From Lachnospiraceae bacterium (GTDB lineage: Bacteria > Bacillota > Clostridia > Lachnospirales > Lachnospiraceae), in the NCBI GenBank assembly GCA_017408025.1, contig JAFQVJ010000017.1, positions 1-54,577 of the forward strand: DNA of 54,577 nt, read 5' to 3'. The position numbers were made by a program, and so were the translations under genes. Positions 7,986 to 17,558 of this stretch are shown in pieces (within the stretch, counting starts at the first letter, position 1; every line of letters begins with the position of its first letter). Below the pieces are notes generated by a model, which saw only the letters and a list, made by a program, of their open reading frames with translations, was not told where the DNA came from and did not search any database.

Positions 7986-9269
7986 TTATTCTGTGATCTG
8001 CTCCTCTTTAGATGAATTCTTGTCACATACCACATCATTGTAATATAAATCCCCAAATACGTCTATGCAAATCTGTTCACAATATTCTATTGAAAATGAA
8101 GAATCCTGTTTCTCCATTTCATTTAGTGCCTCAAGTTCTGGTGTATAATCCTCCAGTCTGTATGTAGTAATCTTTCCGCTTCCTTCTACTAAGTGTGTAA
8201 CCAGTGGTTCTACACCATATTTTTCAATCCATACATCCTCACCATCAGTTGTAAGTGTGACCTTTGCCATGGCACCAAGCATTCTGGCTGCTGCCCCTGT
8301 ATGGTCACCACTTGTAGCATTGATAAAGTTTCCGATAGAATAATACACCAATGTATCGTTTCCATTTACACCTTCAACCCATTTCACTGGCTCTACAACA
8401 TGTGGATGGGTTCCTATAACAAGGTCCACTCCCAAATCAGCCAAAAACTGTGCTTTTTTCTGCTGGTCCTTAGTCTCTTCAAATACATATTCTGTTCCCC
8501 AATGAGGGCAAACTATGATAAAGTCCGCCATAGTCTTAGCCAGCTCTACATCAGCCTTTATAGCATCCTCATCCCACATGTCAACAGCATATGGCATATC
8601 TGATGGGAGAGCTATTCCATTGGTTCCATATGTATAGTTAAGTACGGCAATTTTTATGCCTTCTACCTCTTTAACATAAATTTCCTCTGCATCCGTCTCC
8701 GTGTCATGTATTCCAAGAACTCCTATCTCAGGGTAATTTTCTTCCCAGAATGACAGACATGAAAAAATCCCCTTTTTACTCTTATCAAGTGCATGATTTG
8801 TAGCGTGAAGCACTACATCAAAGCCTGCATCCACAAGACTGTCTCCCACTTCAAATGCACCATTAAATGCTGGATATCCAGACAATCCCATATCTCTTCC
8901 ACCTAATATAACCTCTTGATTAACTATGGCTATGTCAGCCTCTGAAATGTCATCCTTAACCTGCGCAAACATATGGTCATAATTGTATGTGCCATCCTCC
9001 ATCAAACCACTCTCATTTACACGGTCATGAAGAAGAATATCTCCAACCATGATTATGTCAATACTTATAGGCTGCTGCTCTTCCGTTACTTGCTCTGTGT
9101 CCCCTTCTGCCCCATCTGTTTTTATATCTTCTGTCAATTCTCCTGTCAGTTCTCCTGACTGTGCTACAGTTCCTGCTACTTCTGCAGTTGGCTCGTTATT
9201 TTTATTTGAGCAGCCTACTATAGCAATTGCAGTCATAATTCCTACTATAAACGATACTTTTTTCTTCAT
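7986..9269 (-). CDS. CapA-family lipoprotein (PGA_cap metallophosphatase fold)
   Basis: The 427-residue protein has a lipoprotein signal with Cys20 (AIAIVGC), a Thr/Glu-rich linker to about 70, and a PGA_cap domain. Visible motifs are MVGDILLHDRV, ADIAIVNQEV, DVVLHATNHALD, VCPHWGTEY and GTHPHVVEPV, which supply the metal-binding Asp, Asn and His residues. Homologues include CapA of poly-gamma-glutamate capsule synthesis, but no capB/capC genes are nearby, so a capsule role is unsupported. It likely acts outside the membrane on an envelope or capsule-related substrate. GAGG precedes the ATG. Confidence 0.88.
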   Translation of the reverse strand: MKKKVSFIVGIMTAIAIVGCSNKNNEPTAEVAGTVAQSGELTGELTEDIKTDGAEGDTEQVTEEQQPISIDIIMVGDILLHDRVNESGLMEDGTYNYDHMFAQVKDDISEADIAIVNQEVILGGRDMGLSGYPAFNGAFEVGDSLVDAGFDVVLHATNHALDKSKKGIFSCLSFWEENYPEIGVLGIHDTETDAEEIYVKEVEGIKIAVLNYTYGTNGIALPSDMPYAVDMWDEDAIKADVELAKTMADFIIVCPHWGTEYVFEETKDQQKKAQFLADLGVDLVIGTHPHVVEPVKWVEGVNGNDTLVYYSIGNFINATSGDHTGAAARMLGAMAKVTLTTDGEDVWIEKYGVEPLVTHLVEGSGKITTYRLEDYTPELEALNEMEKQDSSFSIEYCEQICIDVFGDLYYNDVVCDKNSSKEEQITE

Positions 9270-9340
9270 GTTGTAACCTCATTTCTTTATTGTTGTCTTC
9301 ATCTAAAAATGTATATTTTTATGATAACATTAACATTCTT

Positions 9341-10021
9341 TTATCTAATTTTTAATTCCTTGAGATAAGTCTTCTGTTCAGCTGTTATTCTGTAGCTTTC
9401 CACAGCTTTTTGTATAGTTTTATTGTGAGTCCATACATCAAGCCTTCTCTCCTGCAGCACCCTCACAGCTTCATCATACTGTTTCGCAAGTGCTGTGGCA
9501 AAATACCACGCAACCATCATTTTTATGTAATACTCGTCCGACCTTACTGCTTCTACCAGATGAAAATACTCCACGTCAAATTCTTCATCCAAGTAATATT
9601 TCATCAGCATACCAATAGCAAAACGTACCTTGTATGTTTCATCTGATTTAATCCATACCTTTATACGCTTCATTAGCTCTGGCAAATGCTTTTTAAATAC
9701 CTTAGGAGACATCATATCGCAGGTTGCCCAGTTATCTACATAAGTCAAAAATATTTCTACTCTTCTGACAGCCTCCTCATAATCCTTAATTCCTTCCAGC
9801 AAAAAAGCATGTAGATTGTTTTCCTCATAAAATTTATGGGGAAGTTCATCTAAAAACTCCTTACTTTCCTCCGTTTTTGCATATGCCTTGGCAAATTTAC
9901 GAAGCTCTGGTGTCCTTATACCTATAATTCTTTCTTTATCCACTGTTGGCATAAGCCTGCTATGAAAATCCCTATATTCCAAATCCTGCATCTCAAATAA
10001 TTTCTTCTGTAATTCTGTCAT
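9341..10021 (-). CDS. AlkD-like DNA alkylation repair protein
   Basis: This 226-residue HEAT-repeat-like protein matches the DNA alkylation repair family (AlkC/AlkD): RIIGIRTPELRKFAK near the start, FLTYVDNWATCDMMSPK in the middle and a VAWYFATALAKQYDEAV segment. The family excises alkylated bases by a non-flipping glycosylase mechanism, though many short members are untested. The start MTELQKKL was chosen over upstream in-frame codons because it follows AGGATAGGG and gives the usual family length. Its first 29 bases overlap the radical SAM gene, so the two are probably coupled. Confidence 0.85.
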   Translation of the reverse strand: MTELQKKLFEMQDLEYRDFHSRLMPTVDKERIIGIRTPELRKFAKAYAKTEESKEFLDELPHKFYEENNLHAFLLEGIKDYEEAVRRVEIFLTYVDNWATCDMMSPKVFKKHLPELMKRIKVWIKSDETYKVRFAIGMLMKYYLDEEFDVEYFHLVEAVRSDEYYIKMMVAWYFATALAKQYDEAVRVLQERRLDVWTHNKTIQKAVESYRITAEQKTYLKELKIR

Positions 10022-10952
10022 TTTTATCAACCCTATCCTTTTCTTTCCTACAGCCTTCACCCTCAAACGATGGTATGAAACTCTCCTTACAAGTTTCTCC
10101 CTCTTGTATATAAGCATTTTCCACACCAAGCTCCACCGCATAGTCTATAACTTTATCGTATTCGCGATCAGTTATGCTTCTTCCAAGCTCTGGATAGCGT
10201 TTCATCCTGTCAGTCTTCACTGGTGTGTATTGATTCATTATACTTATGTAAATATCGTCTCCGTAATTTTTATACAAGTACTCAATAACATTTTTTGAAT
10301 CCTTCGTATGTGCCGGCAATATCATATGGCGTACTATAATACCTTTTTGAAGCATTCCTTTTTCGTCAAATATAGTCTTTCCAACCTGACGAACCATCTC
10401 TTTTATAGCTTCCCTTACTACTGTGACATAATCAATGGCTTTAGAATACTTAAACGCCAACTCCTTGTCAAAATACTTCATATCAGGTAGGTACACGTCT
10501 ATAAGACCGTCAAGCTCCCTTAACATCTCAACTCTTTCATATCCACTTGTGTTATATATAAATGGCAGCGAGAAGTCTTTAGCTTTAGCCCTTTTTATAG
10601 CTTCTTTTATATGTGGCATATAATGTGTCGGCGTTACAAAATTGATATTATTTGCTCCCTTTTCTTCCAACTCAAAAAATATCTCCACAAGTCTGTCTAC
10701 ATCCACCTCTACACCATACTGTGACTTCCCATCAGAGATGGCATAATTCTGGCAAAATACACAGCCTAACGTACACCCTGCAAAAAATATAGTTCCAGAA
10801 CCATTTTCTCCTGATATACAAGGCTCCTCCCAATAATGGAGGGCAGCCCTTACTATTTTACATTTATCCGTACTGTTACATGCGCCAGTTGACGTACTCC
10901 TATCTACGCCACAGCTACGAGGACACAATATACAATTACTATATCGCTTCAT
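9993..10952 (-). CDS. Radical SAM protein, PflA-like (COG1313 type)
   Basis: The 319-residue enzyme begins with a Cys-rich stretch (CILCPRSCGVDR) and carries the radical SAM cluster motif CTLGCVFCQN (Cys-x3-Cys-x2-Cys), then family motifs INFVTPTHYMPHI and YNTSGYE, LPDMKYFD and IVRHMILPAH. It resembles proteins annotated as putative pyruvate formate-lyase activating enzymes, but no glycyl-radical enzyme gene is adjacent, so the target is unknown. AGGAGG seven bases before the chosen ATG settles the start; an ATG 24 bases upstream lacks a ribosome site. It is followed by the overlapping AlkD-like gene. Confidence 0.88.
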   Translation of the reverse strand: MKRYSNCILCPRSCGVDRSTSTGACNSTDKCKIVRAALHYWEEPCISGENGSGTIFFAGCTLGCVFCQNYAISDGKSQYGVEVDVDRLVEIFFELEEKGANNINFVTPTHYMPHIKEAIKRAKAKDFSLPFIYNTSGYERVEMLRELDGLIDVYLPDMKYFDKELAFKYSKAIDYVTVVREAIKEMVRQVGKTIFDEKGMLQKGIIVRHMILPAHTKDSKNVIEYLYKNYGDDIYISIMNQYTPVKTDRMKRYPELGRSITDREYDKVIDYAVELGVENAYIQEGETCKESFIPSFEGEGCRKEKDRVDKNDRITEEII

Positions 10953-11034
10953 AAGTAACCTCCTGCATTGACACACCTTTCATTTAACCCTATAATGTTT
11001 TTTGCACTTTGAATTTTATAATAAGGAGAATCCC

Positions 11035-11931
11035 ATGTCAAATATGAATGTAAATAATATAGATACAAATGGCAATAAATATGCTACTGAACAGAGGCTG
11101 CAAGACAGAAACATAATACAGATAACTGATTTCAATGCACCTGAGCTTGATATATACGCCCGTTACACAGAGGTTCAGCTACTAAACCGACACAACCCTG
11201 AAAAGGGAATGTTTATCGCTGAAAGTCCTATAGTGGTTGAGCGTGCATTAAATGCAGATTGTGTTCCTGTGTCCTGCCTCATAGAGACTAAGCATATTGA
11301 AGGACAGGCAAAACATATAATAGACCGTCTTGGTAACATTCCTATCTATACAGCTGAATTTAATGTGCTCACACAGCTTACAGGCTTTCCTCTGACACGA
11401 GGTATGCTCTGTGCTATGAGAAGACCAATATTGCCAAGCCTTGAAGCTGTCTGCAATAACGCAAAAAGAATTGCTGTTCTCGAAAATGTTATGAACCCTA
11501 CAAATGTAGGAGCTATATTCCGTTCTGCTGCCGCCCTTGGCATCGATGCTGTACTTCTTACACCTGCATGTAGCAATCCTCTATATAGAAGAGCTATCAG
11601 AGTCAGCATGGGGACAGTATTCCAGATACCTTGGACATTCTTAGGCGACGAAGCAACAGGCCAGCCATCAACTGACGTTGCCACACTTAAGAGTCTTGGC
11701 TTCAAGACTGCCGCCATGGCCCTTACAGACAACTCTGTATCCATCGACAATCCCGAACTTATGTCAGAGGACAAGCTTGCTCTTATTCTTGGAACAGAGG
11801 GTGAAGGCTTGGCATATTCAACTATTGAAAACTGCGATTATACTGTTAAAATACCTATGTCACATGGAGTTGATTCACTTAATGTTGCTGCCGCCAGTGC
11901 TGTAGCCTTCTGGCAATTAGGGCACAGATAA
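11035..11931 (+). CDS. SpoU/TrmH-family RNA 2'-O-methyltransferase
   Basis: This 298-residue protein has the SPOUT methyltransferase motifs: NVMNPTNVGAIFRSAAAL, ILGTEGEGL and IPMSHGVDSLNVAAASA, the last two forming the knotted SAM site. An N-terminal RNA-binding substrate domain (RYTEVQLLNRHNPEKGMFIAE, about 28-48) precedes it. It likely methylates a ribose in rRNA or tRNA. The ATG follows AAGGAG at good spacing; an upstream in-frame ATG lacks one. It is divergent from the radical SAM gene and converges on the response regulator gene. Confidence 0.92.
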   Translation: MSNMNVNNIDTNGNKYATEQRLQDRNIIQITDFNAPELDIYARYTEVQLLNRHNPEKGMFIAESPIVVERALNADCVPVSCLIETKHIEGQAKHIIDRLGNIPIYTAEFNVLTQLTGFPLTRGMLCAMRRPILPSLEAVCNNAKRIAVLENVMNPTNVGAIFRSAAALGIDAVLLTPACSNPLYRRAIRVSMGTVFQIPWTFLGDEATGQPSTDVATLKSLGFKTAAMALTDNSVSIDNPELMSEDKLALILGTEGEGLAYSTIENCDYTVKIPMSHGVDSLNVAAASAVAFWQLGHR

Positions 11932-11938
11932 AACTTAT

Positions 11939-12607
11939 TTAAAATCTTTTCAAATAATATATAGCCAGCTGCGTTCTATCTCTAAGACCAAGCTTTTCTA
12001 GTATTGTGCTGATATAATTCCTTACAGTGCCCTCACTTAAGTATAGATTCGCAGCTATCTCTTTATTATTTAATCCCTGAGCCACCTGCTCCATTACCTC
12101 AAGCTCTTTCTTTGTCAAATCATCTCTTAAGACTTCTTCTCCTCCACATGCACTACGAACACCATCTCCCTTTGGACTATCACATGTATTATCCGACTTA
12201 GCCATAAGATTAGGTATCTTTGATATAACCTGTCCACCAAATACACTCTGTCCACTGTACGCAGCCTTAAGTGCCGGAATGATGCTCTCAAAATCCTGCT
12301 TTAACAGATATCCTCTTGCTCCAAGATGTAAAGCCTTGATGATATATTCATCATCTGAAAATGTTGTCAGAAACAAGATATTGGCATCCTTGTAATCTGC
12401 AAAAATCTTCTCGGCAGCCTCAAGTCCTGTCATAATATCCATACGAATATCCATGAGAAGTACATCCGGCTTATGTTCATTATAAAGCTTTACAGCCTCT
12501 TCTCCATTATTGCCTATAGCCACAACCTGTATATCACTGTCACTCTCTAATATAGTCTTTAAAGACATTGTTACAAATATATCATCATCAACTACTAAAA
12601 CGCGCAT
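11939..12607 (-). CDS. NarL/LuxR-family response regulator
   Basis: The 222-residue regulator has a receiver domain (VLVVDDDIF at the start, phospho-acceptor D53 in LLMDIRMD, switch residues LTTFS and conserved Lys in LLKQD) and a C-terminal LuxR-type helix-turn-helix (LTKKELEVMEQVAQGLNNKE, then LSEGTVRNYIS). It is the last gene of an operon that also encodes a histidine kinase, two ABC-2 permeases and an ATPase, so it probably controls the exporter in response to an envelope signal or compound. Confidence 0.95.
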   Translation of the reverse strand: MRVLVVDDDIFVTMSLKTILESDSDIQVVAIGNNGEEAVKLYNEHKPDVLLMDIRMDIMTGLEAAEKIFADYKDANILFLTTFSDDEYIIKALHLGARGYLLKQDFESIIPALKAAYSGQSVFGGQVISKIPNLMAKSDNTCDSPKGDGVRSACGGEEVLRDDLTKKELEVMEQVAQGLNNKEIAANLYLSEGTVRNYISTILEKLGLRDRTQLAIYYLKRF

Positions 12608-12713
12608 CTTTAACCTCTTCCATTTTCTGAAATTCTATTATGTAATCTCTTTACCTAATCACAGTTGCCTATATAACTTGGATATATAACCGGGATTAAA
12701 CTAAAATCTACTC

Positions 12714-13796
12714 TCATGCAACCTTTGGTATGGATATAAATATTTTAAATCCATTAGTATTAGAAAATCTTATATTCCCCCCAAAAGCACCAATACGCTC
12801 CCGCATATTTTCCAAACCGATTCCTGTCTTATCTTCATTAGTCTTTTTACAAGAACCATTGTCTTCTATTAACATCTGATAAAGTGCCGGATGCTCTCGC
12901 ATTACGATAGACACTCTGTTACCATCGCTATGCTTAACAGTATTGGTCAAGGCTTCCTTAACTATCGCTATAAAGCAGTACTTTAGCTCCTTTGACAAAT
13001 GTGCTCCCATATCATAATCAAGCTCTATCTCAAGGGTATTAAACTCTTCTATTATCTCATTTACCATATATTCAAGGTCTAAAGAATCATCCTTAAGATC
13101 ATGTACACTCTCTCGTATATTGTTCATGGCCGTGTCTAGTGAATCCTTCAAGCCCCTTAATGGTGCATCAAGCTTTTCATCCTTGTTAATAGCCAATATA
13201 GCTCCAAGCTGTAATATTGACCTTGATAACATGTGCCCCACATGATCATGAATTTCCCTTGCTATACGATTACGCTCTGCAAGAGTAGCAGCATGTATCT
13301 CGTAATCCTGCTTTCTTATAAGCTCCTCGTGATTTTGTTTATTTTTCTGTTTCAGATAGGACTCTTCATCCTGTAGATTATGAATTTTTTCCCTTAAGGC
13401 ATTCTCTCGCAATGTTCTCATACCTATTACAATTGCCACTGCCATAAAAGCCACAATAGTCCACACCTCTTTTGATAATATTCCATACTTCATACTTTCA
13501 GTATATGCGACTATCATTATAACCATCTGCACAGGAATCATAATATACTGTCTGACGCTGGCACATTCGTACGCAATAAGTGGATAAAATGCCGCAAATT
13601 CTGGCTGTACAAAAGAAATAACTATAAATATAGCTGCAACAACGGTCGTAGCAATCTTATTATTAAAATAGATAAACATACCTTCCATAATGATAACAGC
13701 AAGAATCAGGCAGACCATTATGTAGTCTACCTGATTCTTATTAAACATCAATATGGAAACACAAAATAATAATATTCTATCTAAAAGTGATGCCAT
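12714..13796 (-). CDS. Sensor histidine kinase, HisKA_3 type
   Basis: The 360-residue kinase has four to six membrane segments in the first 125 residues, a coiled coil (about 130-165), the HisKA_3 dimerisation motif with phospho-His183 (RNRIAREIHDHVGHML) and an HATPase domain (EALTNTVKHSDGN, DNGSCKK, GIGLENMRERI). There is almost no extracellular domain, so the signal is probably sensed within the membrane or through the ABC partner. GAGGGAAG precedes the ATG. It pairs with the adjacent NarL-type regulator, with 106 bases between them. Confidence 0.94.
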   Translation of the reverse strand: MASLLDRILLFCVSILMFNKNQVDYIMVCLILAVIIMEGMFIYFNNKIATTVVAAIFIVISFVQPEFAAFYPLIAYECASVRQYIMIPVQMVIMIVAYTESMKYGILSKEVWTIVAFMAVAIVIGMRTLRENALREKIHNLQDEESYLKQKNKQNHEELIRKQDYEIHAATLAERNRIAREIHDHVGHMLSRSILQLGAILAINKDEKLDAPLRGLKDSLDTAMNNIRESVHDLKDDSLDLEYMVNEIIEEFNTLEIELDYDMGAHLSKELKYCFIAIVKEALTNTVKHSDGNRVSIVMREHPALYQMLIEDNGSCKKTNEDKTGIGLENMRERIGAFGGNIRFSNTNGFKIFISIPKVA

Positions 13797-13856
13797 CTTC
13801 CCTCTATTCCTATCTTAATCTTACATTGTTTTTTTCTTATGAAGTACAGGCTTGCT

Positions 13857-15050
13857 TTATGCCTCTTCTCTCTTATGTCTAAGTACCGCAAGGCCTACGC
13901 AGAAGAATGCTGCCGCAAACAATAGCTGTATTCCGCATGCTTTAGAAAACTCACCTACATTAACATCAGAGAATGTTTCTATATCTATAATAGCATTATT
14001 TGCCTGAATATACCAGTAAGTTGGTGTAAATCTTGCTATATTTTTCATTGTATCGCCCAAAAGCTCCAATGGAACGAATATACCACCAAGGAATGAGAAA
14101 GCAAGCGATATAATAGTTGCAAATGAACCCATAGTTGCAGAGTTTTTGAATAAAAATCCGCCAAAATAAGTTACACCTAAGCATACCATCAGGAAACAAA
14201 GGGTTAATATGAAGTAATATACCATCGAAGCCAATGACATTGCGCTTCCATAAAGTATTACAGCCATAATGTTAAACAAAACAAGTACTACTATACCAAA
14301 TGTCACAACACCTAAAAGCATCTGCATACTGTGGCTCTTAAAAGTCTGAGCTGATACATTTATACGCATCTTCACATCCTTCTTTCCAAACGTTATAAGG
14401 ATTGGACCCAAGGTTGATATAACTATTGCCAAAAAAACGTATGACATATACTGATAAAAGTAATATTCGGAAGGCTTATTGGCAATTGAACTTGAAGATA
14501 TAGGATTACCATCTACCTCTTTCTTTTCTATATCCGATAAAAGCTCCACCTTCACATCCTCCCTAAGTGTTTCTTCTGTCTTATCTATAGCCTCTGACAT
14601 AGAAAAGCCTGCTGCTATATATGATTTAATTGTCTGCATATAGCTCTCTACTTCCATATCCATATAATAGCCCTGAGCTGAATCAGCCACCTTATAGTTC
14701 TCATATGCCATATCATTGCCACCCGCTATGGCCTCTTCAAATCCCTCTGGAATTATAAGAATATAGTATACCGAACGATAATACAATGAGAGTCTTATGG
14801 CTTCTTCCTCATCTTCAACCTCTACATATTCATTCTTCTCCGACAGATAACTCTTCATGGCCTCACCCAGCTCACTGTCATCTCTGTTGAATACTGTAAA
14901 GTTTATCTCCTCATCCTTATATATCTTCTCGTCATTTTCTTTATTCTGAGATGCAGACATAATACATATAACCATGAATATTACAAAATATATCATTGCT
15001 GAAGGGCAATTCTTTAATGCTATCTTTAAAAACGCCTTATAAGTTTGCAT
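13857..15050 (-). CDS. ABC-2 type transporter permease
   Basis: This 397-residue ABC-2 permease has one N-terminal membrane segment (about 14-30), a large external domain (about 35-210) and five or six C-terminal membrane segments, including a GGIFVPLELLGDTMKNIARF loop typical of drug-exporter permeases. It overlaps the upstream permease gene by 14 bases and has AAGGAGGG before its ATG. The two related permeases probably form a heterodimer driven by the upstream ATPase. The exported compound is unknown. Confidence 0.9.
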   Translation of the reverse strand: MQTYKAFLKIALKNCPSAMIYFVIFMVICIMSASQNKENDEKIYKDEEINFTVFNRDDSELGEAMKSYLSEKNEYVEVEDEEEAIRLSLYYRSVYYILIIPEGFEEAIAGGNDMAYENYKVADSAQGYYMDMEVESYMQTIKSYIAAGFSMSEAIDKTEETLREDVKVELLSDIEKKEVDGNPISSSSIANKPSEYYFYQYMSYVFLAIVISTLGPILITFGKKDVKMRINVSAQTFKSHSMQMLLGVVTFGIVVLVLFNIMAVILYGSAMSLASMVYYFILTLCFLMVCLGVTYFGGFLFKNSATMGSFATIISLAFSFLGGIFVPLELLGDTMKNIARFTPTYWYIQANNAIIDIETFSDVNVGEFSKACGIQLLFAAAFFCVGLAVLRHKREEA

Positions 15051-16209
15051 ATTTTTCCCTCCTTAAGATAAATATTGATGCAACAGCTAACACTACTGTC
15101 CATATACCTGCGGATACTATACATGTTACGTACATGTCCATATCATCATAGGCACATATTGAATAAAAGCAATCAGAAATAATGGCTGCTGGATTAATTC
15201 TGTTAATTATAGGACAATTCTCTTCTATTATGAACTTCATATTGCCCATCATAAGTCCTGCAAGGAAGTTTAAAAGCATAATCACTGCCATCTGTATTCC
15301 TTCTTTTGCGCTCTGCTTCCCCTTCAATATAACTCCGAAGAAGTATCCAATAGCTACGCCCAGTAATGATGCCATAAAGCTTGCCAGCACTATAAGACCA
15401 TATTTGTCACCCAGATCTACACCTAATATCATTGTAAGATATACCAAAAGTACCGCAAATAATATTTCAACCAGTGTCACCGCCGCCAAGTACTCTGATG
15501 CAACCATCATCATCTTCTTAGTTGGTGATGATGCTCTTCTGATACCAACTGGAGACTGATCCGCCTGACAATGTACAGTATTAAGCAAACCATAGCTCGC
15601 GCCAAACATACATGTCATGGCAAACAGCGCAAAGTAATACTGATTGTATATGTCCATATTTTTAGCGTTTACACTCAATTCAGTACCAAGGCTTTCCTCA
15701 CTGTACAACTCAGCTATAACATCCTGAACAGACTGAGGATCATTAGCTATAGCGTCTGCTATAACAGCCGCACCATGCTTATATGTATTGATGACATTCT
15801 TAAAAATAGTCTGACTAATACCTGTTCCAGAAAACGCTATAGACATATCTGTACCATTTTCCCCTGCTGCAATAATGAGTGCTCCTACAGCCTTTCCATC
15901 TTCAATAAGCTGCATAGCTTCATCATAATCTGTATAGGTAACATCAAATAACTCCCTATCCTCCATAGCCTGTAGGAATGAATTAAATGCCTCGTCAGCC
16001 TTCACTATTTCCTCTGAAGACTGTGTCACCTCTTTATCTGCTGTAATCACAACATTTATAGTTTCTACATTTTCTGTCATCTCTGTAATATCAGAAAATG
16101 CCATAAAGAAAAATGTTCCCAGAATAATCGGAAAGGCTCCTTGCCATAATAAAAGATATTTATTTTTCAGTAGCACTTTTACTCTGTACTTATATAAATG
16201 CCAAAACAT
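15037..16209 (-). CDS. ABC-2 type transporter permease
   Basis: The 390-residue protein has the same architecture as its downstream neighbour: one N-terminal segment (about 20-36), a large external domain (about 40-195) and C-terminal membrane segments with the loop NPAAIISDCFYSI. It lies 12 bases after the ATPase gene, and AGGGG precedes its ATG. Together with the neighbour it should form the membrane channel of an export system, of the kind often under NarL-type two-component control. Confidence 0.9.
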   Translation of the reverse strand: MFWHLYKYRVKVLLKNKYLLLWQGAFPIILGTFFFMAFSDITEMTENVETINVVITADKEVTQSSEEIVKADEAFNSFLQAMEDRELFDVTYTDYDEAMQLIEDGKAVGALIIAAGENGTDMSIAFSGTGISQTIFKNVINTYKHGAAVIADAIANDPQSVQDVIAELYSEESLGTELSVNAKNMDIYNQYYFALFAMTCMFGASYGLLNTVHCQADQSPVGIRRASSPTKKMMMVASEYLAAVTLVEILFAVLLVYLTMILGVDLGDKYGLIVLASFMASLLGVAIGYFFGVILKGKQSAKEGIQMAVIMLLNFLAGLMMGNMKFIIEENCPIINRINPAAIISDCFYSICAYDDMDMYVTCIVSAGIWTVVLAVASIFILRREKYANL

Positions 16210-16221
16210 ATTAAATCACCC

Positions 16222-17160
16222 CTAATCTCTAAGTTCTTTTCCAGTAATTTCAAGGAATACGTCATTTAATGTTGGAAGCTCTGAGTAAACTCGGCCAAAC
16301 TGAATATCCTTTGCTTTGAAGAAATCAATCAGTCTCACAAGATTTCTCTGTCCCTTTGTATAATGAATCTTAAGATGATTATCCACATACTCTACCTTGT
16401 ATACATGTGGAAGCGCCTTTACTTCCTCTATAAGCTCCTTTGATGCATCAAGAATTTCTGCCTGAATCATCTCTCCTGTCTTAATCATATCCTTAAGCTG
16501 TTCCTTCGTGCCGATAGCAAGGTTTTTTCCCTGATCCATGATTGCTATTCTTGTACAAATCTGCTCAACCTCTTCCATGTAGTGAGATGTATATATAATG
16601 GTTGCGCCATTTTTGTTAAGCTCCTGTATACCCTCAAGAATCTTGTTTCTACTCTGTGGGTCAACTGCAACTGTAGGCTCGTCCATGAATATAAGCTTTG
16701 GCTTATGTGCAATACCGCACGCTATATTTAGTCTTCTTAAAAGTCCTCCCGAAAGCTTCTTTGGCAGGAATTTTCTAAACTCCTCAAGTCCTGCAAATGC
16801 AATCGCCTCATCTACATACTGCTTTCTAAGCTTCTTATCCTTTATGTATAATCCACAGAAGTAATCAATATTTTCCTGAACTGTAAGCTCATCAAATACC
16901 GCCACATTCTGAAGAACTACACCGATATCCTTCTTCGATTCATAGCTGCTGGCATCCATTGGCTTGCCAAATACCTTTATGCTTCCTTTATCATATTTCA
17001 AAAGTCCCAATACACAGCTGATAGTTGTAGACTTTCCGCTTCCATTTGGTCCTAAGAGACCAAATATCTCACCTTCTTCTATCTCAAGATTAAAATGATC
17101 TAATGCTACTAGCTCCTTGTATCGTTTTACAAGATTTTCTACTTCTATTACTTTACTCAT
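16222..17160 (-). CDS. ABC transporter ATP-binding protein (exporter type)
   Basis: This 312-residue ATPase has Walker A (GPNGSGKST), Q-loop VLQNVAVFDEL, signature LSGGLLRRL (the usual Gln after GG is replaced by LL), Walker B LIFMDEPTVAVDP and the H-loop TSHYMEEVE, plus the C-terminal extension common to ABC-2 drug exporters. I chose the ATG of MSKVIEVENL, 39 bases inside the longest frame, because AAAGGA lies upstream and homologues start here. It opens the five-gene exporter and two-component operon. Confidence 0.92.
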   Translation of the reverse strand: MSKVIEVENLVKRYKELVALDHFNLEIEEGEIFGLLGPNGSGKSTTISCVLGLLKYDKGSIKVFGKPMDASSYESKKDIGVVLQNVAVFDELTVQENIDYFCGLYIKDKKLRKQYVDEAIAFAGLEEFRKFLPKKLSGGLLRRLNIACGIAHKPKLIFMDEPTVAVDPQSRNKILEGIQELNKNGATIIYTSHYMEEVEQICTRIAIMDQGKNLAIGTKEQLKDMIKTGEMIQAEILDASKELIEEVKALPHVYKVEYVDNHLKIHYTKGQRNLVRLIDFFKAKDIQFGRVYSELPTLNDVFLEITGKELRD

Positions 17161-17217
17161 ATCATCATGTCCTTTCCCTGATAAGTTTTTGCTTTTCATC
17201 AGTTTACGTTAATATAT

Positions 17218-17306
17218 TACCAAACGGTAAATGTATGTGGTAGTGAAAATTGTCACAATTCTTTGATTAATTCCTGCATTGTAGGTATATGACATTTGTC
17301 ATATAC
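17218..17306 (-). promoter_or_regulatory. Candidate operators upstream of the ABC exporter operon
   Basis: Three inverted repeats lie upstream of the ATPase gene: TTACC-4-GGTAA (17218-17231), a 13-base AATTGTGACAATT palindrome near 17252, and GTATATGACA / TGTCATATAC with a 2-base spacer at 17285-17306. NarL-family regulators bind such dyads, so one may be the site of the downstream response regulator. No clear -35/-10 pair could be fixed. Confidence 0.45.
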
Positions 17307-17494
17307 TATTAAATTATATTATAAAAATCATGTTTTTTCGTGGTGTTCTTTTTCTACATATAAGGAGTATAAATGAATACACATGATACTGTTTTCAGCT
17401 CTTAAGATTAACAGACAATTTCTTTATTCTAACCATTATACAAGGAGATTGATATTTACTTCTATTACTTTATCACCAAATAGAACAAATCGTA

Positions 17495-17538
17495 GTTTTG
17501 GAGCGACAAATCATTTTATACACTTGTCGCTCCAAAAC
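17495..17538 (-). terminator. Terminator-like hairpin after the alcohol dehydrogenase remnant
   Basis: Perfect 15-base arms (GTTTTGGAGCGACAA and its complement) are separated by 14 bases, 20 bases beyond the stop codon of the remnant. It is probably the old terminator of the decayed gene. Confidence 0.65.
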
Positions 17539-17558
17539 ATGAATTATATATTTAGATT

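Noticed and set aside
7986-9269. Poly-gamma-glutamate capsule operon
   Set aside because: Only a CapA-like protein is present, without capB, capC or capD beside it.
11346-11774. 142-codon minus-strand ORF within the SpoU methyltransferase gene
   Set aside because: The plus frame has full family motifs and a good ribosome site; the minus ORF is a shadow.
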